Below, piece by piece: positions 36,360 to 45,091 of a stretch of 64,000 nucleotides of DNA (position 1 is the stretch's first letter; each line of letters opens with the position of its first letter). The position numbers were made by a program, and so were the translations under genes. The stretch lies in contig NZ_VWWJ01000008.1 in the NCBI RefSeq assembly GCF_011753055.1, forward strand, positions 1 through 64,000. Reading direction: 5' to 3'. The notes beneath the pieces were generated by a model, which searched no databases, was not told the DNA's origin, and worked only from the letters and a program-made list of their open reading frames with translations. The DNA comes from Burkholderia sp. Ax-1719 (GTDB taxonomy: Bacteria; Pseudomonadota; Gammaproteobacteria; Burkholderiales; Burkholderiaceae).

Positions 36360-37247
36360 TCAGTCACCGAGACAAAGCCGCAATGCATCCTGCCATTCCG
36401 GCAACTGGACCCCAAACGTGCGCGCCAGCTTATCCGCCGCCATCCGCGAATTCGCTGGCCGCTTTGCCGGCACCGGATAGTCGCTGGCCGGAATCGGCAG
36501 CACCTTCGGCGCTTTCTCACCCATCGCGATGTCGAAAATTGCTTCGGCGAAACCGTGCCACGAAGTCTCGCCCGTCGCGCTGAAATGATAGACACCCGAG
36601 CGCTCGCGCCACCAGTTCGCATCGCCGCCACGCTGGACAGCAAGGCCCTGCGCGACGATATGTGCCGTCACCGTCGCGATCGAATTCGACCACGTCGGCG
36701 CGCCGATCTGGTCGGCCACGACGCGCAGCTCCGGACGTTCCGCGCCGAGCTTGAGCATCGTCAGCAGAAAATTCTTGCCGCGACGCCCGTACACCCAGCT
36801 CGTACGCAGCACCAGATGCGCGCAGCCGCTCGCCGCGATCGCCTGCTCGCCTTCGAGCTTGGTCTTGCCGTAGACGTTCTGCGGATTCGTTGCGTCGTCT
36901 TCGGCATAGGCGCCGTCCTTCGTGCCGTCGAACACGTAATCCGTCGAATAGTGGATCAGCGCCGCGCCGCAGCGCGCCGCCTCTTCCGCCAGCACAGCCG
37001 GCGCTTCGGCGTTCAGGCGTCGCGCCGCGGCTTCGTCCGTTTCCGCCTTATCGACAGCGGTGTAGGCCGCCGGATTGACGATGATCGAAGGCTTGAGCTC
37101 GCGCACGACCGCGCGCACGCGGTCGAGATCGCTCAAGTCGAGCGCAGCACGATCAAGCCCAACCACACGCCCAAGCCCTTGCAGCGTACGCAGCAACTCA
37201 TACCCAACCTGCCCGCTAACGCCCGTTACGAGAATGGTGGAATCCAT
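36360..37247 (-). CDS. rmlD: dTDP-4-dehydrorhamnose reductase
   Basis: A 295-residue SDR enzyme catalysing the last step of dTDP-L-rhamnose synthesis. It shows ILVTGVSGQVGYEL, NPAAYTAVDKAE, STDYVFDG, the catalytic YGKTK, RTSWVYG and GAPTWS, the standard RmlD motif series. ATG 37247 begins 7 bases after the rmlC stop. The reading frame is open upstream through rmlC, but those residues do not resemble RmlD. Confidence 0.96.
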   Translation of the reverse strand: MDSTILVTGVSGQVGYELLRTLQGLGRVVGLDRAALDLSDLDRVRAVVRELKPSIIVNPAAYTAVDKAETDEAAARRLNAEAPAVLAEEAARCGAALIHYSTDYVFDGTKDGAYAEDDATNPQNVYGKTKLEGEQAIAASGCAHLVLRTSWVYGRRGKNFLLTMLKLGAERPELRVVADQIGAPTWSNSIATVTAHIVAQGLAVQRGGDANWWRERSGVYHFSATGETSWHGFAEAIFDIAMGEKAPKVLPIPASDYPVPAKRPANSRMAADKLARTFGVQLPEWQDALRLCLGD

Positions 37248-37254
37248 CACGCCC

Positions 37255-37806
37255 TCACGCAAACACATCGGCTTCGGCCAGCTTCTTGCCCGCCGCATCC
37301 TTGGCGGCCAACAGCGGCTCGAAGTCGATCGGCCATTCGATGCCGACGGTCGGATCGTTCCACACGAGGCTGCGCTCGTGCTCCGGATACCAGTAATCGG
37401 TCGTCTTGTAGAGGAATTGCGCCGATTCCGACAGCACGACAAAGCCATGCGCAAAACCGGGCGGCACCCACAATTGCCGATGGTTTTCCGTCGACAGATG
37501 CACGCCGACCCACTTGCCGAAGTTCGGCGAGCTCTTGCGGATATCGACGGCCACGTCGAACACTTCACCCTCCACCACGCGCACGAGCTTGCCCTGCGCA
37601 TGCTGGATCTGATAGTGCAGACCGCGCAGCACGCCCTTCGCCGAACGCGAATGGTTGTCCTGCACGAATTCCACGCCCGGCTCCACCAGTTCCGCGAATT
37701 CGCGGCCGTTGAAGCTTTCGTAGAAGTAGCCGCGCGCGTCGCCGAACACCTTCGGCTCGATGATCTTGACTTCCGGCAGCGCCGTTGCCGTTACCGTGAT
37801 GGCCAT
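37255..37806 (-). CDS. rmlC: dTDP-4-dehydrorhamnose 3,5-epimerase
   Basis: A 183-residue cupin that epimerises C3 and C5 of dTDP-4-keto-6-deoxy-D-glucose. Conserved blocks are DARGYFYES, FVQDNHSRSAKGVLRGLHYQ, the VAVDIRKSSPNFGKW segment, PPGFAHGF and YWYPEHERSLVWNDP. The length equals that of known RmlC proteins. It overlaps the end of rmlA by 16 bases. Confidence 0.97.
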   Translation of the reverse strand: MAITVTATALPEVKIIEPKVFGDARGYFYESFNGREFAELVEPGVEFVQDNHSRSAKGVLRGLHYQIQHAQGKLVRVVEGEVFDVAVDIRKSSPNFGKWVGVHLSTENHRQLWVPPGFAHGFVVLSESAQFLYKTTDYWYPEHERSLVWNDPTVGIEWPIDFEPLLAAKDAAGKKLAEADVFA

Positions 37807-38684
37807 GCGACCTGATCCGTAAGAATGTTCAACAAATACTTGCCGTAACCGTTCTTCGAGAGCGGTGCAGCGAGCTTCTGCAGTTGTTCCGCGTCAATCC
37901 ATTGACGTCGATACGCGATTTCCTCGGGGCATGCGACCACGAGGCCTTGACGTTTCTGCAGCGTCGCAATAAACGTCGCCGCCTCGATCAGCGAATCGTG
38001 CGTGCCGGTGTCCAGCCATGCGAAACCGCGACCCATGATCTCGACGTTGAGCGCGCCATCGGCGAGATAGCGCGAGTTCACGTCCGTGATCTCCAGCTCA
38101 CCGCGCGGCGACGGCTTGATGTCCGCCGCGATATCGCACACGCGGTTGTCGTAGAAGTACAGACCCGTGACCGCGTAGTTCGAACGCGGTTGCACAGGCT
38201 TTTCTTCGATCGACAGCGCACGGAAGCCTTTATCGAACTCGACCACGCCGTAACGTTCGGGATCCTGCACGTGGTAAGCGAACACCGTCGCGCCCGATTC
38301 CTGCGCGGTCGCGCGCTCGAGCTGCTTCGCAAGATCGTGGCCGTAGAAAATGTTGTCGCCAAGAATCAGCGCCGACGGATCATTGCCAACGAATTCCTTG
38401 CCGATGATGAACGCCTGCGCGAGGCCGTCCGGGGACGGCTGGACCGCGTACTGGATGTTCATGCCCCACTGGCTGCCGTCGCCGAGCATCGACTCGAAGC
38501 GCGGCGTGTCCTGCGGCGTCGAGATGATGAGCACGTCGCGAATGCCCGCGATCATCAGCGTCGACAGCGGGTAGTAGATCATCGGCTTGTCGTACACGGG
38601 CAGCAGCTGCTTCGACACCGCATGAGTGATCGGATAGAGCCGCGTGCCGGAACCGCCGGCGAGAATAATGCCTTTGCGTGCCAT
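37791..38684 (-). CDS. rmlA: Glucose-1-phosphate thymidylyltransferase
   Basis: A 297-residue enzyme making dTDP-glucose from dTTP and glucose-1-phosphate. It has GIILAGGSGTRLYP at the N-terminus, VYDKPMIYYPLSTLM, LGDNIFYGHD, VEFDKGFRALSIEEKP and WLDTGTHDSL. It lies 12 bases downstream of rmlB and overlaps rmlC at its end. The pathway is normally inhibited by dTDP-L-rhamnose at this enzyme. Confidence 0.97.
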   Translation of the reverse strand: MARKGIILAGGSGTRLYPITHAVSKQLLPVYDKPMIYYPLSTLMIAGIRDVLIISTPQDTPRFESMLGDGSQWGMNIQYAVQPSPDGLAQAFIIGKEFVGNDPSALILGDNIFYGHDLAKQLERATAQESGATVFAYHVQDPERYGVVEFDKGFRALSIEEKPVQPRSNYAVTGLYFYDNRVCDIAADIKPSPRGELEITDVNSRYLADGALNVEIMGRGFAWLDTGTHDSLIEAATFIATLQKRQGLVVACPEEIAYRRQWIDAEQLQKLAAPLSKNGYGKYLLNILTDQVAWPSR

Positions 38685-38696
38685 TTGGCCCTGCCT

Positions 38697-39758
38697 TTAC
38701 GTACGCTGCGCGTAGTTGGTTTCGACCCACTTGCGATACTCGCCCGAAGCGACTTCGTCGGCCCATGCCTGGTTGTCCAGGTACCACTGCACCGTCTTCG
38801 CCAGACCCGTTTCGAAGGTCTCAGCCGGCTTCCAGCCCAGTTCGCGTTCGAGCTTGCGCGCGTCGATCGCATAGCGGCGGTCATGGCCGGGGCGATCCGT
38901 CACGTAGGTGATCTGGTCGCGGTACGAACCCGTGGCCTTCGGGCGCAGCGTGTCGAGCAGGTCACACAGCGTGTGCACGACTTCCAGATTCTTCTTCTCG
39001 TTCCAGCCGCCGACGTTATACGTCTCACCGCTCTTGCCGCGCGCGAGCACTTCGCGGATCGCGCTGCAGTGGTCGCCCACGTAGAGCCAGTCGCGCACGT
39101 TCTGGCCGTCGCCATACACCGGCAGCGGCTTGCCCGCGAGCGCATTGGCGATCATCAGCGGGATGAGCTTTTCGGGGAACTGGTACGGACCGTAGTTGTT
39201 CGAGCAGTTGGTCGTGAGGACCGGCAGGCCATACGTATGGTGATACGCCCGCACGAGATGATCGGAGCCGGCCTTGGTCGCCGAGTACGGGCTGTTCGGC
39301 GCGTACGGCGTGGTTTCCGAGAACTGCGGATCGGTTGCCGACAGCGAGCCGAACACTTCGTCGGTCGAGACGTGCAGGAAGCGGAAGGCAGTCTTTTCGG
39401 CCTCCGGCAAGGTATTCCAGTACTGGCGCGCGGCTTCGAGCAGCGTGAACGTGCCGACCACATTGGTCTGAACAAAGTCCGCCGGACCGTGAATCGAGCG
39501 ATCGACGTGGCTTTCTGCGGCAAAGTGCAGCACGGCGCGCGGCTTGTGTTCGGCGAACAGCGCGTCGAGCGCGGCACGGTCGCAGATGTCTACGCGCGCG
39601 AAGACGTGCTTCGGGTTGTCCTGCAGCGATTGCAACGTTCCAAGATTGCCCGCGTAGGTCAGCTTGTCTACGTTCAGAACGGCTTCGTCAGATTGACGGA
39701 ACCAGTCAAGCACAAAGTTGGCGCCGATAAAGCCGGCACCGCCCGTTACCAGGATCAT
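38697..39758 (-). CDS. rmlB: dTDP-glucose 4,6-dehydratase
   Basis: A 353-residue extended SDR enzyme that makes dTDP-4-keto-6-deoxyglucose. It has TGGAGFIGANFV at the N-terminus, DKLTYAGNL, HFAAESHVDRSI, STDEVFG, the catalytic YSATK and NCSNNYGPYQFPEKLIP. ATG 39758 has a good AAGGAA ribosome-binding site just upstream; an in-frame extension to 39953 lies in AT-rich non-coding DNA and was rejected. It is the first gene of the rmlBACD-wzm-wzt unit, which is read away from apaH. Confidence 0.97.
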   Translation of the reverse strand: MILVTGGAGFIGANFVLDWFRQSDEAVLNVDKLTYAGNLGTLQSLQDNPKHVFARVDICDRAALDALFAEHKPRAVLHFAAESHVDRSIHGPADFVQTNVVGTFTLLEAARQYWNTLPEAEKTAFRFLHVSTDEVFGSLSATDPQFSETTPYAPNSPYSATKAGSDHLVRAYHHTYGLPVLTTNCSNNYGPYQFPEKLIPLMIANALAGKPLPVYGDGQNVRDWLYVGDHCSAIREVLARGKSGETYNVGGWNEKKNLEVVHTLCDLLDTLRPKATGSYRDQITYVTDRPGHDRRYAIDARKLERELGWKPAETFETGLAKTVQWYLDNQAWADEVASGEYRKWVETNYAQRT

Positions 39759-40163
39759 GGAATTCCTTTTGTAGGCGTGTGAAGGTAGTGCGCCTGGCCA
39801 TCTAACCCAAAGGCCCCCGGCAGCCAAACGCACGAAAGGATGCTGTAAAAGTGGATTTTTTGCGAGAAAAATGCAGCACTTTATCCGCGGAGCATACTCT
39901 TCTAGCTCTGGTTTTATCGTGTCAATTATACGGACAGACCGCACGAAAACCATACCGCTAACATCTTGAAACAGCTTGACAAAGTTATTTTATTTCTTTT
40001 CGAGCCTTACTCTTACTCCAGCGGAATTACTGTCGATCTCGTTTAATCGTGATCCCGATCTCAATCCAGCATCACGCGACAATCGTTTTCCTGTGATACC
40101 GTCACTCCCTTGCCTCGGCACCCCGCCAACCTATTGCAGACTACTGCAACTGATTCAGATTCA
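39759..40163. other. AT-rich divergent intergenic region
   Basis: This 405-base gap separates the polysaccharide locus (rmlB, minus) from apaH (plus) and holds the promoters for both. The part from about 39840 to 40030 is clearly richer in A and T than any gene nearby. A TTGACA on the plus strand at 39976-39981 could serve apaH but has no good -10 at the right distance. No gene or RNA is recognised. Confidence 0.6.
39925..39930 (-). promoter_or_regulatory. Candidate -10 box for the rmlB operon
   Basis: A perfect TATAAT is present on the minus strand, about 167 bases before the rmlB start. The -35 region 17 bases upstream is poor, so an activator or different spacing would be needed. The match may be chance in AT-rich DNA. 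Confidence 0.3.
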
Positions 40164-41015
40164 ATGACCAAGCAAGCGCCGTTCCCGCCGCCACTCGCTT
40201 TCGGCGACCTCCAGGGTTGTCTCACCCCGTTCCGGGAGCTGCTCGCCAAGGCCGCGCCCTCCTCCGATACGCCCCTTTGGTTTGCCGGCGATCTCATCAA
40301 TCGCGGCCCGGCATCGCTTGAAACGCTGCGCGAGGTGATCGCACTCGGCGAACGCGGCGTGGCCGTACTCGGCAATCACGACCTGCACCTGCTGTCCGTG
40401 TCCGCAGGCATCCGCAAGTCGAAAAAGGGCGACACCATCGACGCGATCCTCGCCGCGCCTGACGCTGAAGATCTGCTGTATTGGGTGCGCCATCGTCCGA
40501 TCGCGCATTACGAGCGCGGCATGCTGATGGTGCACGCGGGCGTGTTGCCGCAGTGGGATGTCGATCTGACACTGGAACTCGCGCACGAACTACAGCAGGC
40601 CCTGCGCCGCGACAACTGGAAAGAGACGCTCGCTGGCCTCTATGGCAACGAGCCGAGCCGCTGGTCGACGGATCTCAAGGGGATCGACCGGCTGCGCCTG
40701 ACGTGCAGCGCGCTAACGCGCATGCGCTTTTGCAATGAAGACGGCGTCATGGATTTTACGACCAGCGGCGGCCTCGATTCCGCGCCGCCGGGTTATATGC
40801 CGTGGTTCGACGTGCCGACCCGCAAGACCGCCGACATCACGGTGGTGTTCGGCCATTGGGCGGCGCTTGGACTTACCTTGCGAAAGAACCTGATCGGTCT
40901 GGACTCAGGCTGCGTCTGGGGCGAGCGGCTGTCGGCGGTGAGCCTCGCCAGCGATCCTTACCAGCGCATCCTCACCCAGGTCCCCTGCCCGAACTGTCGC
41001 GCGGTTTCGGCCTGA
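40164..41015 (+). CDS. apaH: Diadenosine tetraphosphatase (symmetrical Ap4A hydrolase)
   Basis: A 283-residue metallophosphoesterase that splits Ap4A into two ADP, and can also remove the Np4 cap from RNA. The phosphoesterase motifs are in order: FGDLQGC, FAGDLINRGP, VLGNHDLHLL, and MVHAGVLPQWD. ATG 40164 is chosen; the frame is open upstream to 40110 but those residues are not part of the family. It is flanked by the polysaccharide locus on the left and by a convergent oxygenase gene only 31 bases away on the right, with no terminator hairpin between them. Confidence 0.95.
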   Translation: MTKQAPFPPPLAFGDLQGCLTPFRELLAKAAPSSDTPLWFAGDLINRGPASLETLREVIALGERGVAVLGNHDLHLLSVSAGIRKSKKGDTIDAILAAPDAEDLLYWVRHRPIAHYERGMLMVHAGVLPQWDVDLTLELAHELQQALRRDNWKETLAGLYGNEPSRWSTDLKGIDRLRLTCSALTRMRFCNEDGVMDFTTSGGLDSAPPGYMPWFDVPTRKTADITVVFGHWAALGLTLRKNLIGLDSGCVWGERLSAVSLASDPYQRILTQVPCPNCRAVSA

Positions 41016-41046
41016 GGCCTCGCGCGACCAGCGGGATCAGAGCGGA

Positions 41047-41862
41047 TCAGCGCTTCTTGTTGTAGACGTGCGTCGTGGCTTTCACGCCCTTCGGGAAGAC
41101 CCGGCGCACGAAACCACGCGCCGCGGCGTCGGCCTGCAGCACCACATCGCGCACGGGCTGATCGGGACGGCCGCGAAACGACGTCGGATGAAAGTAATCG
41201 TCGTCGCCAACCGGGTGATCGGAAAAGTAGTAGTTCGACACGCAGCAACGCTGCTCATCGCTCACGTTCTTCGACACCGAATGCCATGAGTGCTGGTTCG
41301 TCACCATCACGGCCAGGCGGTTGAAACGGCTCACGATGGTGGTCGATTCCGCCTTGGTGCCCTGCGGCCACACCTCGAGGTTGCCGCCCTTCTCCAGCGA
41401 CCAGTCGGGCGACACGTAGTAGAGCAGATTGAGCACGCGATAGTGCTCGCGATCCTTGTCGTGCGAATTGTCGAGGTGGGGGTTCAGGAAGTGTCCCGGC
41501 CCCATCATCGAGATGCCGCCCGCGTACAGATGTTCGTCCGGATACAGCGAGCGCAGCCCCGTGATCTCCTTGACAAGTTCGACCACGCGCGGCGCCTGAA
41601 ACGCAAAGATGATCTCTTCGAGCAGCGGCGCATGCGTGTCCATCTGCGCGGAGACATACTTGAGTTCGCGCAGGCTCTTGCGCAGCATCATCTTCGACGC
41701 ATCGGGAAAGCCCGCACGGATCTCGCGGGCAATCGCGTCCGGCAACACATCGTCGATATGGAAATGCTGGATGGGCGCGGTCTGCGTCCATTGTTCGCGC
41801 AGCCGCGCGAGTTCAGTTTCGAGACGCGCCGCGATCAGTGCGCCCAGTTCTGTACGATCCAT
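41047..41862 (-). CDS. 2OG-Fe(II) oxygenase-like protein
   Basis: A 271-residue cytoplasmic protein with the double-stranded beta-helix metal triad of Fe(II)/2-oxoglutarate enzymes: H129-x-D131 in FLNPHLDNSHD, a distal His at 191 or 194 in NQHSWHSV, and R205 placed to bind 2-oxoglutarate. No specific family or substrate is recognised. It lies 62 bases downstream of a PlsC-type acyltransferase gene and may be read from the same message. ATG 41862 is used; upstream in-frame starts to 41928 would overlap the acyltransferase gene. Confidence 0.75.
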   Translation of the reverse strand: MDRTELGALIAARLETELARLREQWTQTAPIQHFHIDDVLPDAIAREIRAGFPDASKMMLRKSLRELKYVSAQMDTHAPLLEEIIFAFQAPRVVELVKEITGLRSLYPDEHLYAGGISMMGPGHFLNPHLDNSHDKDREHYRVLNLLYYVSPDWSLEKGGNLEVWPQGTKAESTTIVSRFNRLAVMVTNQHSWHSVSKNVSDEQRCCVSNYYFSDHPVGDDDYFHPTSFRGRPDQPVRDVVLQADAAARGFVRRVFPKGVKATTHVYNKKR

Positions 41863-41924
41863 GATGACTGTCCTGCCTTCGATGATCCGATGATGTAGGT
41901 GCGTGCCACAGCGCACGCCCTGAA

Positions 41925-42689
41925 TCACACGCCCTGCGCCACACCCACCGACGCCCGCCCGCGCATCGCCTCCAACCCCGCCTCCACCGACTCCTGCGCC
42001 CTTGCCGCCAGCTTGCGCCGGTCGTCGCCCGGCTCCAGCGCCTCGCCCACATACACGTGCGCCGTAATCGGCCCCGCGTTGAGCATGGCGTCGAGCGAAT
42101 CCTTCAGCGACAGATCGTCGATATAAGCCGGCGCGATCGACTGCCGGCCCTGCGCGTCCTCATACATGATGCAGATCGGCTGCACCGGGCGCGCTGCCGA
42201 AACAGGCGCCTGGAACATATTCGAGTGAAACTGCTTGAGCGCAAGCCCATCAGTGGTGGTGCCCTCAGGAAACACACACATCAGCTCACCGCGCTCCAGC
42301 CGCGACGCCAGCTCATGCATGATACGGCGCGCCTCGCTGCGCTTCTCGCGCTCGATGAACACCGTATCGAGATTCGCCGCGAACCAGCCGATCAGCGGCC
42401 AGCTGCGCACTTCCGCCTTCGACACGAACGGCGTCGGCCGCCACGCGTTGATCACGTAGATATCGATCCACGAAATATGATTGCTGACGACCAGCGCGCC
42501 CGCATCCAGGCGCGCCGAATCGTTGTGCACCACCAGCTTCATGCCGCACAGGGCGAGCATCTTGAGCGACCAGGCGCGGTTCAGCGCATGGCGCTGCTCG
42601 GGCGTGGCGCGCGGAAAGCGCACGCCAACGGTCCAGGCGCCGCGCAGCAGATGGCCTAACAGACGGGCTTTGCGAAAAAAGAGACTCAT
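41925..42689 (-). CDS. PlsC-family lysophospholipid acyltransferase
   Basis: A 254-residue membrane-associated acyltransferase. The catalytic motif NHISWID gives H71-x4-D76; a second motif FPEGTTTDG follows, and a hydrophobic stretch lies near residues 41-50. Family members acylate lysophosphatidic acid or related lysolipids, using acyl-ACP or acyl-CoA. The gene ends the yqgE-ruvX-pyrB-pseudo-pyrC group, an order known in related bacteria, and starts 51 bases after the pseudo-dihydroorotase gene. Whether it is the main PlsC or an accessory enzyme cannot be told. Confidence 0.88.
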   Translation of the reverse strand: MSLFFRKARLLGHLLRGAWTVGVRFPRATPEQRHALNRAWSLKMLALCGMKLVVHNDSARLDAGALVVSNHISWIDIYVINAWRPTPFVSKAEVRSWPLIGWFAANLDTVFIEREKRSEARRIMHELASRLERGELMCVFPEGTTTDGLALKQFHSNMFQAPVSAARPVQPICIMYEDAQGRQSIAPAYIDDLSLKDSLDAMLNAGPITAHVYVGEALEPGDDRRKLAARAQESVEAGLEAMRGRASVGVAQGV

Positions 42690-42740
42690 GGCTGGGTCAG
42701 TATCGAAGTCGGTCGCGGCTTGCGTTCGGTGTTGCTCAGT

Positions 42741-44018
42741 TCAATGGCGCTCGAAGCCGATGCGCCCTGCCACCAGCGTCGCGCGCACCAACGCAGGCAG
42801 CTCGTAGCCGAGGAACGGCGTATTGTGCCCCTGGCTCTTGAGCGCGCGCGGTTCGACCTGCCAGTGCGCATGTTCGTCGAACACGCAGAGGTCGGCGCTC
42901 GCGCCCACGGCCAGATGGCCCACTTCCTTGCCGATCACCGTCGCAGGCGCCGACGTGATGCGCGCCAGCGCCTTCGCCAGCGGCACATTCGCTTCCTGCG
43001 CCCACTTCACCGTCAGCGAAAGCAGCAGTTCGAGACCGGTCGCGCCGGGCGTTGCTTCGGCGAACGGCAGCAGCTTTTCGTCGTCGTCCACCGGCGTGTG
43101 CTGCGAGCAGATTGCGTCGATCGTGCCATCGAGCACGCCCGCGCGCAGCGCTTCACGGTCACGCTGCTGACGCAGCGGCGGATCGAGGCGGAACTGTGCG
43201 TCGAAGTAGCCAATGTCCGTGTCGGTCAGATGCAGATGATTCGCCGTCACATCGCAGGTCAGCGGCAGGCCTTCGGCCTTGGCCGCACGCACCAGTTCCA
43301 CGCCCGCCGCCGACGACAGATGCTGCACGTGCACGCGCGCACCCGTCACGCGCATCAGTTCGAACAACGTGAAGAGCGCGATGGTTTCCGCGCTGACCGG
43401 CACGCCCGACAGCCCCAGCCGCGACGCCAGCGCGCCGCTTGCAGCCACGCCGCCCTTCGACAAGAACGGGTCCAGCGGACGCAGCCACACCGGGTAGCCA
43501 TACGTGCTCGCGTACTGCAGCGCGCGCAGCAGCACCTGGGTATCGCCAATCGGCGAATCGGCCTGCGTGAATCCGATACAACCCGCTTCGGTGAGCGACA
43601 CCATTTCGGTGATCACCGCACCCTTGAGGCCGACCGTGAGCGCGCCCAGCGGATGCACATGCGCACGTTCGAGCTTGCCCGCACGGTACTTGAGCATTTC
43701 GACAAGCCCCGCTTCGTCGAGCACCGGATCGGTGTCGGGCGGGCACACGAGCGTCGTCACGCCGCCAGCGAGCGCTGCGTGCATTTCCGAATCGAGCGTG
43801 GCCTTGTGCTCGTAGCCCGGCTCGCGCAGACGCGCGCTCAGGTCGACGAAACCGGGCGCGACCTTCAGACCGCGCGCGTCGATCGTCTTGTCGGCCGTGA
43901 AACCGGCGGGCGCCGCGCCAAGCGCAGCGATCTTGCCCGCTTCGATGAAAACGTCCTGCTGCTGTTCGGTGCCCGCGACCGGGTCGATCAGCGTGCCGCC
44001 TTGAATATGAATCTTCAT
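42741..44018 (-). CDS. Dihydroorotase-like subunit lacking catalytic histidines (PyrC', PyrX)
   Basis: A 425-residue amidohydrolase of the dihydroorotase type, encoded 11 bases after pyrB. Active enzymes have D-x-H-x-H-x-REPG; here the segment is DLSARLREPG, with S61 and R63 in place of the two metal-binding histidines. It is therefore very probably inactive and acts as a structural partner of aspartate carbamoyltransferase, as in pseudomonads. A working dihydroorotase must be encoded elsewhere. The rest of the fold, including APGFVDL, LVCPPDTDPV and the SQHTPVDDD region, is intact, so the gene is maintained. Confidence 0.93.
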   Translation of the reverse strand: MKIHIQGGTLIDPVAGTEQQQDVFIEAGKIAALGAAPAGFTADKTIDARGLKVAPGFVDLSARLREPGYEHKATLDSEMHAALAGGVTTLVCPPDTDPVLDEAGLVEMLKYRAGKLERAHVHPLGALTVGLKGAVITEMVSLTEAGCIGFTQADSPIGDTQVLLRALQYASTYGYPVWLRPLDPFLSKGGVAASGALASRLGLSGVPVSAETIALFTLFELMRVTGARVHVQHLSSAAGVELVRAAKAEGLPLTCDVTANHLHLTDTDIGYFDAQFRLDPPLRQQRDREALRAGVLDGTIDAICSQHTPVDDDEKLLPFAEATPGATGLELLLSLTVKWAQEANVPLAKALARITSAPATVIGKEVGHLAVGASADLCVFDEHAHWQVEPRALKSQGHNTPFLGYELPALVRATLVAGRIGFERH

Positions 44019-44029
44019 GCTGCCCCGCG

Positions 44030-45091
44030 TTATGCGTTGTTGTCCGCGCTGCTCATTACGCCATTGCCCGCGACGATACCCATCACCGCCATGCGCACGG
44101 CAATCCCGAAACTCACCTGATCGAGGATCACCGACTGCGGGCCGTCCGCGACCTGCGAGTCGATCTCGACGCCACGATTCATCGGGCCAGGATGCATCAC
44201 GATCGCATCGGGCGCGGCCAGCGCGAGACGCTCGGGCGTGAGGCCCCAGCTCTTGAAGTACTCCTGCGCTGAAGGCAGCAGCGCGCCGCTCATGCGCTCG
44301 TTCTGCAGGCGCAGCATGATGATGACGTCGACGCCCTTCAAGCCTTCGTCGAGGTTGTGGAACACACGCACGCCCATCTGCTCGAGACCGCCCGGCAGCA
44401 GCGTGCGCGGACCGATCGCGCGCACTTCCGGCACGCCCAGCGTAGTGAGCGCATGGATGTCCGAACGCGCCACACGCGAATGCAGAATATCGCCAACGAT
44501 CGCCACGCGCAGATTGGTGAAATCGCGCTTGTAATGACGGATCGTGTACATGTCGAGCAGACCCTGCGTCGGGTGCGCGTGGCGGCCATCGCCGGCATTG
44601 ATCACGTGAATGTGCGGCGCGCAGTGCTCGGCGATCAGATACGGCGCGCCGCTCGACGCGTGGCGCACGACGAACATATCGGCATGCATCGCCGACAGGT
44701 TGCCGATGGTGTCGAGCAGCGATTCGCCCTTGCTCGTCGACGAGGCGTTGATGTTCAGGTTCAGCACATCCGCCGAAAGACGCTTGGCCGCGATCTCGAA
44801 GGTCGTACGCGTGCGCGTCGAGTTCTCGAAGAACAGGTTGAACACCGACTTGCCGCGCAGCAGCGGCACGTTCTTGATGTCGCCATCAGTCGCGCTCACG
44901 AACTGAGTGGCGGTATCGAGCACCTGGTTGAGGATCGCGCGCGGCAGGCCCTCGATCGAGAGCAGGTGCTTGAGTTCGCCGTTCTTCGTGAGCTGCGGAT
45001 TGCCTTTCAGAAAGCCGTAGCGATAGCGCTTGTCGGCGGCATCGGCCGCATTTTGAGACGCGCTCGATGCGGGCGTGGGCTGTGTATTCAT
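44030..45091 (-). CDS. pyrB: Aspartate carbamoyltransferase, catalytic subunit
   Basis: A 353-residue enzyme making N-carbamoyl-aspartate from carbamoyl phosphate and aspartate, the first committed pyrimidine step. Motifs: FENSTRTRTTFE (carbamoyl phosphate), the ASSTSKGESLLDT loop, GDGRHAHPTQGLLD, VGDILHSRVARS and MHPGPMNRGVEI. The N-terminus is ~40 residues longer than in E. coli, like enzymes that associate with a PyrC' subunit. ATG 45091 is preferred, with AGGACT upstream; an in-frame start at 45169 adds unlikely residues. The gene for PyrR usually found between ruvX and pyrB is missing. Confidence 0.96.
   Translation of the reverse strand: MNTQPTPASSASQNAADAADKRYRYGFLKGNPQLTKNGELKHLLSIEGLPRAILNQVLDTATQFVSATDGDIKNVPLLRGKSVFNLFFENSTRTRTTFEIAAKRLSADVLNLNINASSTSKGESLLDTIGNLSAMHADMFVVRHASSGAPYLIAEHCAPHIHVINAGDGRHAHPTQGLLDMYTIRHYKRDFTNLRVAIVGDILHSRVARSDIHALTTLGVPEVRAIGPRTLLPGGLEQMGVRVFHNLDEGLKGVDVIIMLRLQNERMSGALLPSAQEYFKSWGLTPERLALAAPDAIVMHPGPMNRGVEIDSQVADGPQSVILDQVSFGIAVRMAVMGIVAGNGVMSSADNNA

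Noticed and set aside
35447..36643. Longer start for the GT2 gene after rmlD
   Set aside because: The upstream ~96 codons overlap rmlD in another frame and show no glycosyltransferase features; ATG 36355 fits the family start.
39759..40163. JUMPstart/ops element before the rml genes
   Set aside because: No GGCGGTAG core in either direction in this gap.
41016..41046. Terminator between apaH and the oxygenase gene
   Set aside because: A short GC-rich palindrome is present around the apaH stop, but there is no T tract on either side.
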